Assembly: GCF_037026685.1 (NCBI RefSeq)
Contig: NZ_JBANET010000003.1
Span: 260,320-324,319, forward strand
Direction: 5' to 3'
Origin: Orrella sp037026685
GTDB taxonomy: Bacteria > Pseudomonadota > Gammaproteobacteria > Burkholderiales > Burkholderiaceae_B
DNA: 64,000 nt
Part shown: in pieces, positions 22,145 through 31,536 of the stretch
Numbering within the stretch: position 1 is the stretch's first letter
Layout of the letters: each line of letters opens with the position of its first letter
Position numbers and translations under genes: made by a program
Notes under the pieces: generated by a model
What the model was told of the DNA's origin: nothing
The model's input: the letters and a program-made list of their open reading frames with translations, nothing else
Database searches by the model: none

Positions 22145-22306
22145 TCAGAAGACGCGGTGGATGCCCACCAGGATCGTAACAAACAAGGCCGCCGCGCCCG
22201 CCACCATCAGGTACGGGCCCCAGTCGCGCTGCCGGTTGCCGTAGCCGGCCATCAGCACCAGCAGGCTGGAGCCGCCCAATAGGTAATAAAACGTATCCGC
22301 GTCCAT
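22145..22306 (-). CDS. Small two-helix membrane protein upstream of GntP permease
   Basis: A 53-residue protein, MDADTFYYLLGGSSLLVLMA then a short polar turn NRQRDW and a second helix LMVAGAAALFVTILVGI. Two membrane segments with a basic turn are clear. GGAGGG lies about 10 bases before the ATG. It is co-directional with and 43 bp ahead of the permease gene, so it is probably a cotranscribed accessory or stabilising subunit. I do not recognise a named family. A longer upstream start exists but adds cysteine/arginine-rich residues that look non-coding. Confidence 0.6.
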   Translation of the reverse strand: MDADTFYYLLGGSSLLVLMAGYGNRQRDWGPYLMVAGAAALFVTILVGIHRVF

Positions 22307-22636
22307 CTTGCAGCGCCCTCCCCGGCGTATGGTGCCTGTCCCCGCGCAGGTCCCTCGTGCGAGCCCGCGCCCCGCTTTGCCGCACGGCGCGGCAAGCCGA
22401 CATTGGGACATCGGCGGGCGTGCCGGTCAAGGCCGCCCGCGCCCGTACGCCGCCGCGGCTTGCGCAACATCAAGAAACCCGGGCGCGGGCAGGGCAATCC
22501 CGGCCGCCGGCGCCCGGGCTGCTACGATGCACGGGCCGCGCAAGCTCTGGCGCGGCGTCCGCGACGCGGGGTTTTCTACCCGGGTGAACGCCCGGGCCCC
22601 CAAGATACAATGCCCGTTTTTCCCTCCAGCGACCCG
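22307..22636. other. 330-bp divergent intergenic region before mlaF
   Basis: It separates the small membrane gene (leftward) from mlaF (rightward). It contains CCCGGG-TGAACG-CCCGGG (22578-22597) and TACAAT at 22606-22611. If TACAAT is the -10 box, transcription starts near 22618 and the in-frame ATG at 22610 cannot be used. No other gene or repeat was seen. Confidence 0.5.
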
Positions 22637-23467
22637 ATGGCCACTGAAGCGACGACATCCGACCCCGTGCTGGACCTGCGCGACGTTGCGCTGGGTTACG
22701 GCGATTTCGTGGTGCTGCGCGGCATCGACATGCGCGTGCTGCCCGGCCAGGTCGTGGCCATCATGGGCGGCTCGGGCTCGGGCAAGACCACGCTGCTGCG
22801 CGCGGCCACCGGCCAGCTCAGGCCCCGCGCCGGCCAGGTGCTGGCCTTCGGCCAGGACATCGCGGCCCAGCCGCCCGCGCAATTGCAGAAACTGCGCCAG
22901 CGCATGGGCGTGCTGTTCCAGCAGGGCGCGCTTTTCACCGACCTGGACGTCTACGAGAACGTCGCCTTCCCGCTGCGCGAGCATACCCGCCTGCCCGAGG
23001 CCGAAGTCATGCAGCGCGTGCTGGACAAGCTCGACGCCGTGGGCCTGCGGGCCGCCGCGCACCTGCGCGTCTCGGAGATCTCCGGCGGCATGGCGCGGCG
23101 CGTGGCGCTGGCCCGCGCGGTGGTGCTCGAACCCGAGCTGATCCTCTACGACGAGCCCTTCGCCGGCCTGGACCCGATCTCGCTGGGCATCACCGCAAGG
23201 CTGATCCGCGACCTGTCCGACCGGCTGGGCTGCGCCTCGGTGCTGATCACCCACGACATCCAGGAGTCCTTCGCGATCGCCGACCAGGTCTACCTGGTCG
23301 GCCAGGGCGTGCTCAAGGCCTCGGGCAAGCCCCAGGACCTGTCGGGCTCGACCGATCCCTACGTCCGGCAGTTCCTGGACGGCGCGGCCGACGGCCCGGT
23401 GGCGTTTCACTATCCGGTCACGCCGGCCTTCGAGGCCTGGCAGCGCCGCAAGGAGGCCCGTCCATGA
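22637..23467 (+). CDS. mlaF: Phospholipid ABC transporter ATP-binding protein MlaF
   Basis: The cytoplasmic ATPase of the Mla retrograde phospholipid transport system that maintains outer-membrane asymmetry. The 276-residue form starts at MATEATTSD. Walker A is GGSGSGKTT, the signature is SEISGGMARRVALARA, Walker B is LILYDEPFAGLDP and the switch histidine is in LITHDIQE. An in-frame ATG at 22610 overlaps a likely -10 box, so 22637 is preferred. Its stop overlaps the mlaE start. The operon order mlaF-E-D-A-C is typical of betaproteobacteria. Confidence 0.95.
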   Translation: MATEATTSDPVLDLRDVALGYGDFVVLRGIDMRVLPGQVVAIMGGSGSGKTTLLRAATGQLRPRAGQVLAFGQDIAAQPPAQLQKLRQRMGVLFQQGALFTDLDVYENVAFPLREHTRLPEAEVMQRVLDKLDAVGLRAAAHLRVSEISGGMARRVALARAVVLEPELILYDEPFAGLDPISLGITARLIRDLSDRLGCASVLITHDIQESFAIADQVYLVGQGVLKASGKPQDLSGSTDPYVRQFLDGAADGPVAFHYPVTPAFEAWQRRKEARP

Positions 23468-24249
23468 GCCTGGCCCGTCCCATTGCCGCCCTGGGCGGCG
23501 GCCTGCGCGAAAGCGTCGCCGGCATCGGCGCCTTCACGCGCTTTTTCTTCCAGCTGCTGGCGCGCAGCGGCATCGCGCTGGCGCGCCCGCGGCTGGTATC
23601 GCAGCAGGTGCATTTCATCGGCAACTATTCGCTGCTGATCATTGCCGTCTCGGGCACCTTCGTGGGCTTCGTGCTCGGCCTGCAGGGCTACTACACGCTG
23701 AACCGCTACGGCGCCGAGGATTCCCTGGGCCTGCTGGTCGCGCTCTCGCTCACACGCGAGCTCGGGCCGGTGGTCACGGCGCTGCTGTTCGCCGGGCGCG
23801 CCGGCACCTCGCTGACCGCCGAGATCGGCCTGATGAAGGCCGGCGAGCAGCTCGCGGCCATGGAAGTGATGGCGGTCGATCCGGTGCGCCGGGTGCTGGT
23901 GCCGCGCCTGTGGGGCGGCATCATCGCCATGCCGCTGCTGGCGGCCATCTTCTCCATGGTCGGCATCCTGGGCGGCTGGGTGGTCGGGGTGCTGATGATC
24001 GGCGTGGACCCCGGCTCGTTCTGGTCGCAGATGCAGGCCGGCGTGGACGTGATCGACGACGTGCTCAACGGCGTGATCAAGAGCCTGGTGTTCGGCGTGA
24101 CGGTCACGCTGGTGGCCCTGTTCGAGGGCTGGCGCGCCCGCCCCACGCCCGAGGGCGTGGCCCGCGCCACCACCCGCACCGTGGTGACCGGCTCGCTGGC
24201 CGTGCTGGGCCTGGACTTCCTGCTCACCGCCCTGATGTTCGGCAACTGA
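23464..24249 (+). CDS. mlaE: Phospholipid ABC transporter permease MlaE
   Basis: A 261-residue MlaE/YrbE-family inner-membrane permease. It shows hydrophobic segments and the conserved stretches GNYSLLIIAVSGTFVG, TRELGPVVTALLFAGR and GTSLTAEIGLMKAGEQ (the cytoplasmic coupling helix contacting MlaF). It begins at an ATGA overlap with mlaF, indicating translational coupling, and is followed 35 bp later by mlaD. Confidence 0.96.
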   Translation: MSLARPIAALGGGLRESVAGIGAFTRFFFQLLARSGIALARPRLVSQQVHFIGNYSLLIIAVSGTFVGFVLGLQGYYTLNRYGAEDSLGLLVALSLTRELGPVVTALLFAGRAGTSLTAEIGLMKAGEQLAAMEVMAVDPVRRVLVPRLWGGIIAMPLLAAIFSMVGILGGWVVGVLMIGVDPGSFWSQMQAGVDVIDDVLNGVIKSLVFGVTVTLVALFEGWRARPTPEGVARATTRTVVTGSLAVLGLDFLLTALMFGN

Positions 24250-24284
24250 GCCCCTGACAAACGGAAAACTTTGGGACTTCTGAC

Positions 24285-24848
24285 ATGACGCGCGAAAAAA
24301 GCGATTTCTGGGTAGGGCTGTTCGTGCTGCTGGGCGCGGCGGCCCTGGTGTTCCTGGCCCTGCGCGCCGGCAACCTGAATTCATACTCGTTTGCGCCCAC
24401 CTACACGCTGACGGCCAGCTTCGATAACATCGGCGGCCTGCGCGAGCGCGCGGCCGTGCGCAGCGCCGGCGTGGTGGTCGGCCGGGTCTCGCGCATCGAG
24501 TTCGACGACCAGATGTACCAGGCCGTGGTGCACATGGACATCGTGCAAGGACACGAATTCCCGCAGGATTCGTCGGCCAAGATCCTGACCTCCGGCCTGC
24601 TGGGCGAGCAGTACATCGGCCTGGAGGCGGGCGGCGACGACAAGTTCTTTGCCGATGGCGAAAAAATCCGCTATACACAAAGCGCCATCGTGCTGGAGAA
24701 CCTGATCAGCCAGTTCCTCTACAACATGGCCGGCAACCAGGGCGGCTCGCAGGGCGGCTCGGCGCAAGGCCAGCCGCAAGGCGCGCAAGGCGGCACCGGC
24801 CAGCCCGCCCAGGCGGGCGGCACGCCCGCGCCGGCCGGCCAGCCCTGA
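24285..24848 (+). CDS. mlaD: MCE-domain substrate-binding protein MlaD
   Basis: A 187-residue protein with one N-terminal membrane anchor (VGLFVLLGAAALVFLALRA) and a single MCE domain (roughly residues 38-120, LTASFDNIGGLRERAAVRSA and GLLGEQYIGLEAG). It forms the periplasmic hexameric ring that hands lipid between MlaC and MlaFE. The last about 35 residues are a low-complexity Gln/Gly/Ala tail, longer than the short tail of the enterobacterial protein. Confidence 0.95.
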   Translation: MTREKSDFWVGLFVLLGAAALVFLALRAGNLNSYSFAPTYTLTASFDNIGGLRERAAVRSAGVVVGRVSRIEFDDQMYQAVVHMDIVQGHEFPQDSSAKILTSGLLGEQYIGLEAGGDDKFFADGEKIRYTQSAIVLENLISQFLYNMAGNQGGSQGGSAQGQPQGAQGGTGQPAQAGGTPAPAGQP

Positions 24849-24925
24849 GACGCCGCCTGCCCCGGCCGCCTTGCCGGGCGGCAGCCCACCCAGAACAACG
24901 AATCCGAACCAAGGATGCACCTAGC

Positions 24926-25693
24926 ATGAAGAACCTCAAACGCGTCGCCCCGCTGCTGGCGGCCTCGGCCCTGCTGGCCGGCTGCGCCACGAGCTCACAG
25001 CCCGATCCGCGCGACCCCTGGGAAGGCGCCAACCGGGGCATCTACCAGTTCAACGACGCGGTCGACCGCGCCGTGCTGCGCCCGGTCGCCGAGTTCTACA
25101 CCTTCGTGACGCCGCAGCCGGCGCGCAACTGCATCCATAACGTCTTCTCCAACCTGGGCGAGATCTGGTCCGCCACCAACAGCTTCCTGCAGGCGCGCGG
25201 CCACGACTTCTTCAACACGCTGGGCCGCTTCCTGCTGAACACCACCATGGGCGTGGGCGGCTGCTTCGACGTCGCCTCGGCCAACGGCGCGCGCAAGATC
25301 CCCAACGATTTCGGCATCACCCTGGGCGTCTGGGGCGTGGGCCAGGGCCCCTACGTGGTGCTGCCCCTGCTGGGCCCGAGCACCGTGCGCGACGGCGCCG
25401 GCACGGCCGTGGGGGTTTTCGGGAACATTGTGAACGTGCGGGAGATCGATAACGTCAGGGTACGCAATTCGTTGTGGGGCCTGGAGGTGGTCGATACCCG
25501 CGCCTCGCTGCTCGAGGCGAGCAAGACCGTCGATCGCACCGCCATCGATCCCTACAGCTTCGTGCGCGATGCGTACCTGCAGCGCCGCAACGCCCAGGTG
25601 TTGCAGCGTACCGGCGGCGCCGACGGCGCCGACAACCTGCCGGACTACTCGGACGACGAAGACGACGTCGAACCGGCGGCCGGCCAGAAGTAA
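24926..25693 (+). CDS. mlaA: Outer-membrane lipoprotein MlaA (VacJ)
   Basis: A 255-residue lipoprotein. The signal sequence ends in the lipobox LLAGC with the lipidated cysteine at about residue 20. The VacJ core shows DPWEGANRGIYQFNDAVDRA, NCIHNVFSNLGE, and FGITLGVWGVGQGPYVVLPL. MlaA sits with porins in the outer membrane and removes mislocalised phospholipid from the outer leaflet. In enterobacteria it is encoded elsewhere; inclusion within the mla operon is normal in betaproteobacteria. The C-terminus is acidic (DDEDDVEPAAG). Confidence 0.95.
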   Translation: MKNLKRVAPLLAASALLAGCATSSQPDPRDPWEGANRGIYQFNDAVDRAVLRPVAEFYTFVTPQPARNCIHNVFSNLGEIWSATNSFLQARGHDFFNTLGRFLLNTTMGVGGCFDVASANGARKIPNDFGITLGVWGVGQGPYVVLPLLGPSTVRDGAGTAVGVFGNIVNVREIDNVRVRNSLWGLEVVDTRASLLEASKTVDRTAIDPYSFVRDAYLQRRNAQVLQRTGGADGADNLPDYSDDEDDVEPAAGQK

Positions 25694-25703
25694 AGGAGAA
25701 TCC

Positions 25704-26354
25704 ATGCAACGCACCCAAGGTCTCGATCTGCGCATGCTGATGCTGCGCGCCAGCCTCGCCCTGCTGCTGGTGGCCGGCATGATCGGGCTGGCCCGCGCCC
25801 AGGCCCAGCCCGACCCCAAGGCCGCGCCCAACGAATTCGTGCAGCAGGTGGCCGACCAGTTGCTCGACATCCTGAAAAAAGACGCCCAGCTGCGTTCGGG
25901 CGACATCCAGCGCGTGAACCAGGTGGTCGACCAGAACCTGCTGCCCTACGTCAACTTCGAGCGCACCACGCGCCTGGCGGCCGGGCGCAACTGGCGCCAG
26001 GCCACGCCCGAGCAGCAGCAGGCGCTGGCCCAGGCGTTCCGGGGCACGCTGATCCGCACCTATAGCGGCGCGCTGACCAAAGTGGACCAGGGCACCTCGG
26101 TGCGGCTGCTGCCGTTTCGCGGCGACCCCAATGCCGACGACGTGGTGGTGCGCTCGCAGATCGTGCCGCAGTCCAACGCCCAGCCCGTGGGCGTGGACTA
26201 CCGCCTGGAAAAGACCCCCGAGGGCTGGAAAATCTACGACCTGAACGTCGAAGGCATCTGGCTGATCGAGAACTACCGCAACCAGTTCGCCCAGGAAATC
26301 AACCGCAGCGGCATCGACGGCCTGATCCAGGCGCTGAACTCGCGCAACCAGTAA
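25704..26354 (+). CDS. mlaC: Periplasmic phospholipid carrier MlaC
   Basis: A 216-residue periplasmic protein of the MlaC/Ttg2D family with an N-terminal signal (LMLRASLALLLVAGMIGLARAQA). The core has FERTTRLAAGRNWRQATPEQ, TYSGALTKV and VGVDYRLEKTPEGWKIYDL. It ferries lipid between MlaA and MlaFED. The ATG at 25704 follows AAAGGAGAA. Only 83 bp separate it from the next gene, so the STAS-domain gene mlaB that often closes this operon is not here. Confidence 0.95.
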   Translation: MQRTQGLDLRMLMLRASLALLLVAGMIGLARAQAQPDPKAAPNEFVQQVADQLLDILKKDAQLRSGDIQRVNQVVDQNLLPYVNFERTTRLAAGRNWRQATPEQQQALAQAFRGTLIRTYSGALTKVDQGTSVRLLPFRGDPNADDVVVRSQIVPQSNAQPVGVDYRLEKTPEGWKIYDLNVEGIWLIENYRNQFAQEINRSGIDGLIQALNSRNQ

Positions 26355-26389
26355 CTGGCGACGAAAAAACGGGGGCCGGCGGCGGCCTT

Positions 26390-26395
26390 ATATAA
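26390..26395 (+). promoter_or_regulatory. Possible -10 box before the ABC-2 exporter genes
   Basis: TATAAT in the 83-bp gap between mlaC and the next ABC gene, where mlaB would be expected. No clear -35 element was seen. It may give the exporter-ibaG-murA-his genes a promoter independent of mla. Confidence 0.4.
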
Positions 26396-26437
26396 TCGAA
26401 CATTAGCCTTCCCGGGGCGCCGCCGCGCCCTGTCCCT

Positions 26438-27232
26438 ATGTCCGCCGTCAGCCTCGAACACGTCTCCAAGGTCTATACCCCGCGCTCGCGCGGCCTCGCC
26501 GGGTGGTTCAAGCCCGCGCCCGGCCCGGGCTTTACCGCCCTGGACGACGTCAGCCTGACCATCCAGCCGGGCGAGTTCTTCGGCCTGCTCGGCCCGAACG
26601 GCGCCGGCAAGACCACGCTCATCTCCATCCTGGCCGGGCTGGCGCGCGCCAGCGCCGGGCGTGCCAGCGTCTGCGGCCACGACGTGCAGGCCGACTACCG
26701 CCAGGCCCGCCGGGCCCTGGGGGTGGTGCCACAAGAGCTCGTCTACGACCCCTTTTTCACCGTCCGCGAAACCCTGCGCATCCAATCGGGCTACTTCGGC
26801 CTGCGGCGCAACGACGACTGGATCGACGAGATCCTGGCCAACCTGGGGCTGGCCGACAAGGCCGACCAGAACATGCGCGCCCTGTCCGGCGGCATGAAGC
26901 GCCGGGTGCTGGTGGCCCAGGCGCTGGTGCACCGCCCGCCGGTCATCGTGCTGGACGAGCCCACCGCCGGCGTGGACGTGGACCTGCGCCGCACGCTGTG
27001 GGAATTCATCTCGCGCCTGAACCGCGAGGGCCACACCATCATGCTGACCACGCACTACCTCGAGGAGGCCGAGGCCCTGTGCGGGCGCATCGCCATGCTC
27101 AAGCGCGGGCGCATCGTCGCGCTGGACACCACCGCCGCCCTGCTGGCCCAGGCCGGCGGCGGCGACCTGGAAGACGCCTTCGTGCGCATCATGCACCAGG
27201 ACAACCCCACCCTGGCTGGAATCGACCTGTGA
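26438..27232 (+). CDS. ABC-2-type transporter ATP-binding protein (YadG-like)
   Basis: A 264-residue ATPase. Walker A is GLLGPNGAGKTTL, the Q-loop is VPQELVYDPFFTV, the signature is LSGGMKRRVLVAQAL, Walker B is VIVLDEPTAGVDVD and the H-loop is LTTHYLEE. It overlaps the permease gene by four bases (GTGA), forming a two-gene exporter. It resembles E. coli YadG by layout. The substrate is unknown; position between mla and murA genes suggests an envelope role but does not prove one. Confidence 0.92.
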   Translation: MSAVSLEHVSKVYTPRSRGLAGWFKPAPGPGFTALDDVSLTIQPGEFFGLLGPNGAGKTTLISILAGLARASAGRASVCGHDVQADYRQARRALGVVPQELVYDPFFTVRETLRIQSGYFGLRRNDDWIDEILANLGLADKADQNMRALSGGMKRRVLVAQALVHRPPVIVLDEPTAGVDVDLRRTLWEFISRLNREGHTIMLTTHYLEEAEALCGRIAMLKRGRIVALDTTAALLAQAGGGDLEDAFVRIMHQDNPTLAGIDL

Positions 27233-28020
27233 AGCCTGCCCTGACCCGCCCCCTGCCCGCCGCCGGCTCGGGCTTTCCGACGCTTCTGCGCAAGGAATTG
27301 CTGCGCTTCTGGAAGGTCAGCTTCCAGACCATCGCCGCGCCGGTCATCACGGCGCTGCTGTACCTGGTGGTGTTCGCCCAGGTGCTGCAGGACCGCGTGC
27401 AGGTATACGGCAGCGTGCCCTACACCTCCTTCCTGATCCCCGGGCTGATGATGATGAGCATGCTGCAAAATGCCTTCTCCAACCCGTCGTCCTCGCTGAT
27501 CCAGAGCCGCATCACCGGCAACCTGGTGTTCATGCTGCTGCCGCCGCTGTCGCACCGCGAGATCTTCGCCGCCTACGTGCTGGCCGGCGTCGTGCGCGGC
27601 CTGGCGGTGGGCCTGTGCGTCTGGCTGGTGGCGCTGTGCTTCGTGAGCCTGCCCATGGCCCATCCGGGCTGGGTGCTGGTCTTCGGCGTGCTGGCCTGCG
27701 GCATCATGGGCACGCTGGGCCTGATCGCCGGCCTGTGGTCCGAGAAGTTCGACCAGCTGGCCGCCTTCCAGAACTTCCTGATCATCCCGGCCACCTTCCT
27801 GTCGGGCGTGTTCTATTCCATCCACACGCTGCCGGCTTTCTGGCAGCATGTCTCGCACTGGAATCCCGTCTTCTACACCATCGACGGCTTTCGCTACGGC
27901 TTTTTTTCGATGTCGGACGTCTCGCCCTGGCACAGCCTGGCGGTGGTCGGCGCGGTGTTCGTGGCGCTGACCGTCTTTGCGCTGCGCCTGCTGGCCAGCG
28001 GCTACAAACTGAGGACCTGA
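27229..28020 (+). CDS. ABC-2-type transporter permease (YadH-like)
   Basis: A 263-residue integral membrane protein with six hydrophobic segments and the ABC-2 signature region PATFLSGVFYSIHTLP followed by NPVFYTIDGFRYGF. Translation starts at the GTG overlapping the TGA of the ATPase gene (VKPALTRPLP), so stoichiometric coupling is likely. It pairs with the upstream ATPase as a YadGH-type exporter of unknown cargo. Confidence 0.9.
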   Translation: MKPALTRPLPAAGSGFPTLLRKELLRFWKVSFQTIAAPVITALLYLVVFAQVLQDRVQVYGSVPYTSFLIPGLMMMSMLQNAFSNPSSSLIQSRITGNLVFMLLPPLSHREIFAAYVLAGVVRGLAVGLCVWLVALCFVSLPMAHPGWVLVFGVLACGIMGTLGLIAGLWSEKFDQLAAFQNFLIIPATFLSGVFYSIHTLPAFWQHVSHWNPVFYTIDGFRYGFFSMSDVSPWHSLAVVGAVFVALTVFALRLLASGYKLRT

Positions 28021-28024
28021 CACC

Positions 28025-28275
28025 ATGCTGCCCACCCCCGAGCAAGTGCGGCAATACATCGCCGACGGCCTGCCCTGCACCCACCTGCAGGTGCAGGGAG
28101 ACGGCGCGCACTTCGAAGCCGTGATCGTCAGCCCCGCCTTCGAAGGCAAGAACCGCATCGAGCGCCACCGGCTGGTCTATGCCGCGCTGGGCGAGCGCAT
28201 CCAGGGCTCGAACGCCGAGATCCACGCGCTGGCCATGAAGAACTACACCCCCGCCGAATTCGAGGGCAAGCACTG

Positions 28276-28276
<1 letters not shown>
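28025..28276 (+). CDS. ibaG: BolA/IbaG-family protein
   Basis: An 83-residue BolA-family protein, standard length. The class-II KH-like fold is visible (HLQVQGDGAHFEAVIVSPAFEGKNRIERHRLVY), with the conserved His-containing tail IHALAMKNYTPAEF. Such proteins bind a [2Fe-2S] cluster with monothiol glutaredoxins. The gene between the transporter genes and murA matches the ibaG-murA neighbourhood of E. coli. Its last base overlaps the murA start. Confidence 0.92.
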
Positions 28277-29540
<1,264 letters not shown>

Positions 29541-29544
<4 letters not shown>

Positions 29545-30209
29545 ACGCCGCCCGTCCCCTGACCCTGGCGCTGTCCAAGGGCCGCATCTTCGAGGAAACC
29601 CTGCCGCTGCTGGCCGCGGCCGGCATCGAGGTGACCGAGAATCCCGAGAAGTCGCGCAAGCTCATCATCCCCACCTCCGATGCGGGCCTGCGCCTGATCA
29701 TCGTGCGCGCCTCGGACGTGCCCACCTACGTGCAGTACGGCGCGGCCGACCTGGGCATCGCCGGGCGCGACGTGCTGATCGAGCACCAGGCCACGCACCC
29801 GGGCGGGCTCTACCAGCCCATCGACCTGAACATCGCGCGCTGCCGCCTGTGCGTGGCGGTGCGCGCCGGCTTCGACTACGAAGGCGCCGTCTACCAGGGC
29901 GCGCGCCTGCGGGTGGCCACCAAGTACGTGCAGGCCGCGCGCGAGCACTTCGCCGCCAAGGGCATGTACGTGGACCTCATCAAGCTGTACGGTTCCATGG
30001 AGCTGGCGCCGCTGGTGGGGCTGGCCGACGCCATCGTCGACCTGGTCTCCACGGGCGGCACCCTGCGCGCCAACGACCTGGTGGCGGTCGAGGACATCAT
30101 GCCGATCTCCTCGCGCCTGATCGTCAACCAGGCCTCGCTCAAGACCCGCCGCCACGCGCTGCAGCCGCTGCTGGACGCCTTCGAGCGCGCGGCTGCCGCC
30201 GGCGCCTGA
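29541..30209 (+). CDS. hisG: ATP phosphoribosyltransferase, short form
   Basis: The first histidine-pathway enzyme, condensing ATP and PRPP. It has 222 residues, the short HisG form that lacks the C-terminal ACT-like domain and needs HisZ as regulatory subunit; hisZ is not in the window. Signatures are LALSKGRIFEETLPLL, YVQYGAADLGIAGRDVL and the PRPP loop DLVSTGGTLRAN. It starts within the murA stop (ATGA). Confidence 0.96.
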
Positions 30210-30231
30210 ACTTTTTTCCACGCCCAACGCC

Positions 30232-31536
30232 ATGCCACTGATCAACCGCCTGGACAGCCGCGACGCCGGATTCAAGACCGAACTGAACCGCCTGCTGGCC
30301 TTCGACGCCTCGCAGGACGAGGCCATCGAGCGCGCCACCGCCGGCATCCTGGCCGACGTGCGCCAGCGCGGCGACGCGGCCCTGCTCGAATACACCCGGC
30401 GCTTTGACCGCGTGCAGGCCGGCTCGGTCGCCGAGCTGGAAATCCCCCGCAGCGAATGGGAAGCCGCGCTGGCGGCCCTGCCGGCCAAGCAGCGCAACGC
30501 CCTGGAGCTGGCCGCCGACCGCGTGCGCGCCTACCATGCGCACCAGCGCGCCGAAAGCTGGTCCTATACCGAGGCCGACGGCACCTTGCTGGGCCAGCAG
30601 ATCACCGCGCTGGACCGCGTGGGCCTGTACGTGCCCGGCGGCAAGGCCGCCTATCCGTCCTCGGTGCTGATGAACGCCATCCCGGCCAAGGTCGCCGGCG
30701 TGCCCGAGGTCGTGATGGTCACGCCCACCCCCGACGGCGCGCGCAACCCCATCGTGCTGGCGGCCGCGGCCGTGGCCGGCGTGGACCGCGCCTACGCCAT
30801 CGGCGGCGCACAGGCGGTCGGCGCCCTGGCCTACGGCACGGCCACCATCGACGCGGTGGACAAGATCGTCGGCCCGGGCAACGCCTATGTGGCCGCGGCC
30901 AAGCGGCGCGTCTTCGGCACCGTGGGCATCGACATGATCGCCGGCCCCAGCGAAATCCTCATCATCTGCGACGGCAGCACGCCGGCCGACTGGATCGCCA
31001 TGGACCTGTTTTCGCAGGCCGAGCACGACGAGCTGGCCCAGTCCATCCTGCTGTGCCCGGACGCGGCCTACCTGGACGAGGTCCAGGCCGCCATCGCCCG
31101 CCTGCTGCCCACCATGCCGCGCCACGAGATCATCCGCGCCAGCCTGGCCCAGCGCGGCGTGCTCGCCCGCGTGCGCGACCTGGACGAGGCCTGCGAGATC
31201 GCCAACCACATCGCCCCCGAGCACCTGGAGATCTCCACCGAGGACGCCGCGCAGCTGGCCACCCGCATCCGCCACGCCGGGGCGATCTTCCTGGGCCGCT
31301 ACAGCTCCGAGGCCCTGGGCGACTACTGCGCCGGCCCCAACCACGTGCTGCCCACCTCGCGCACCGCGCGCTTTTCCTCGCCGCTGGGCGTCTACGACTT
31401 CCAGAAGCGCTCGAGCCTGATCCAGGTCTCGCAGGCCGGGGCCCAGGCCCTGGGCCCGATCGCCGCCGAGCTGGCCTACGGCGAAGGGCTGCCGGCCCAC
31501 GCCGCCAGCGCCGAGTACCGGCTCGAACGGCCATGA
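30232..31536 (+). CDS. hisD: Histidinol dehydrogenase
   Basis: A 434-residue zinc enzyme catalysing the two-step NAD-dependent oxidation of histidinol to histidine. Visible are VPGGKAAYPSSVLMNAIPA, the signature IDMIAGPSEILIICDG, zinc/catalytic residues in SQAEHDELAQ, and the catalytic Glu-His in APEHLEI. The stop overlaps the hisC start by four bases. Confidence 0.97.
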   Translation: MPLINRLDSRDAGFKTELNRLLAFDASQDEAIERATAGILADVRQRGDAALLEYTRRFDRVQAGSVAELEIPRSEWEAALAALPAKQRNALELAADRVRAYHAHQRAESWSYTEADGTLLGQQITALDRVGLYVPGGKAAYPSSVLMNAIPAKVAGVPEVVMVTPTPDGARNPIVLAAAAVAGVDRAYAIGGAQAVGALAYGTATIDAVDKIVGPGNAYVAAAKRRVFGTVGIDMIAGPSEILIICDGSTPADWIAMDLFSQAEHDELAQSILLCPDAAYLDEVQAAIARLLPTMPRHEIIRASLAQRGVLARVRDLDEACEIANHIAPEHLEISTEDAAQLATRIRHAGAIFLGRYSSEALGDYCAGPNHVLPTSRTARFSSPLGVYDFQKRSSLIQVSQAGAQALGPIAAELAYGEGLPAHAASAEYRLERP

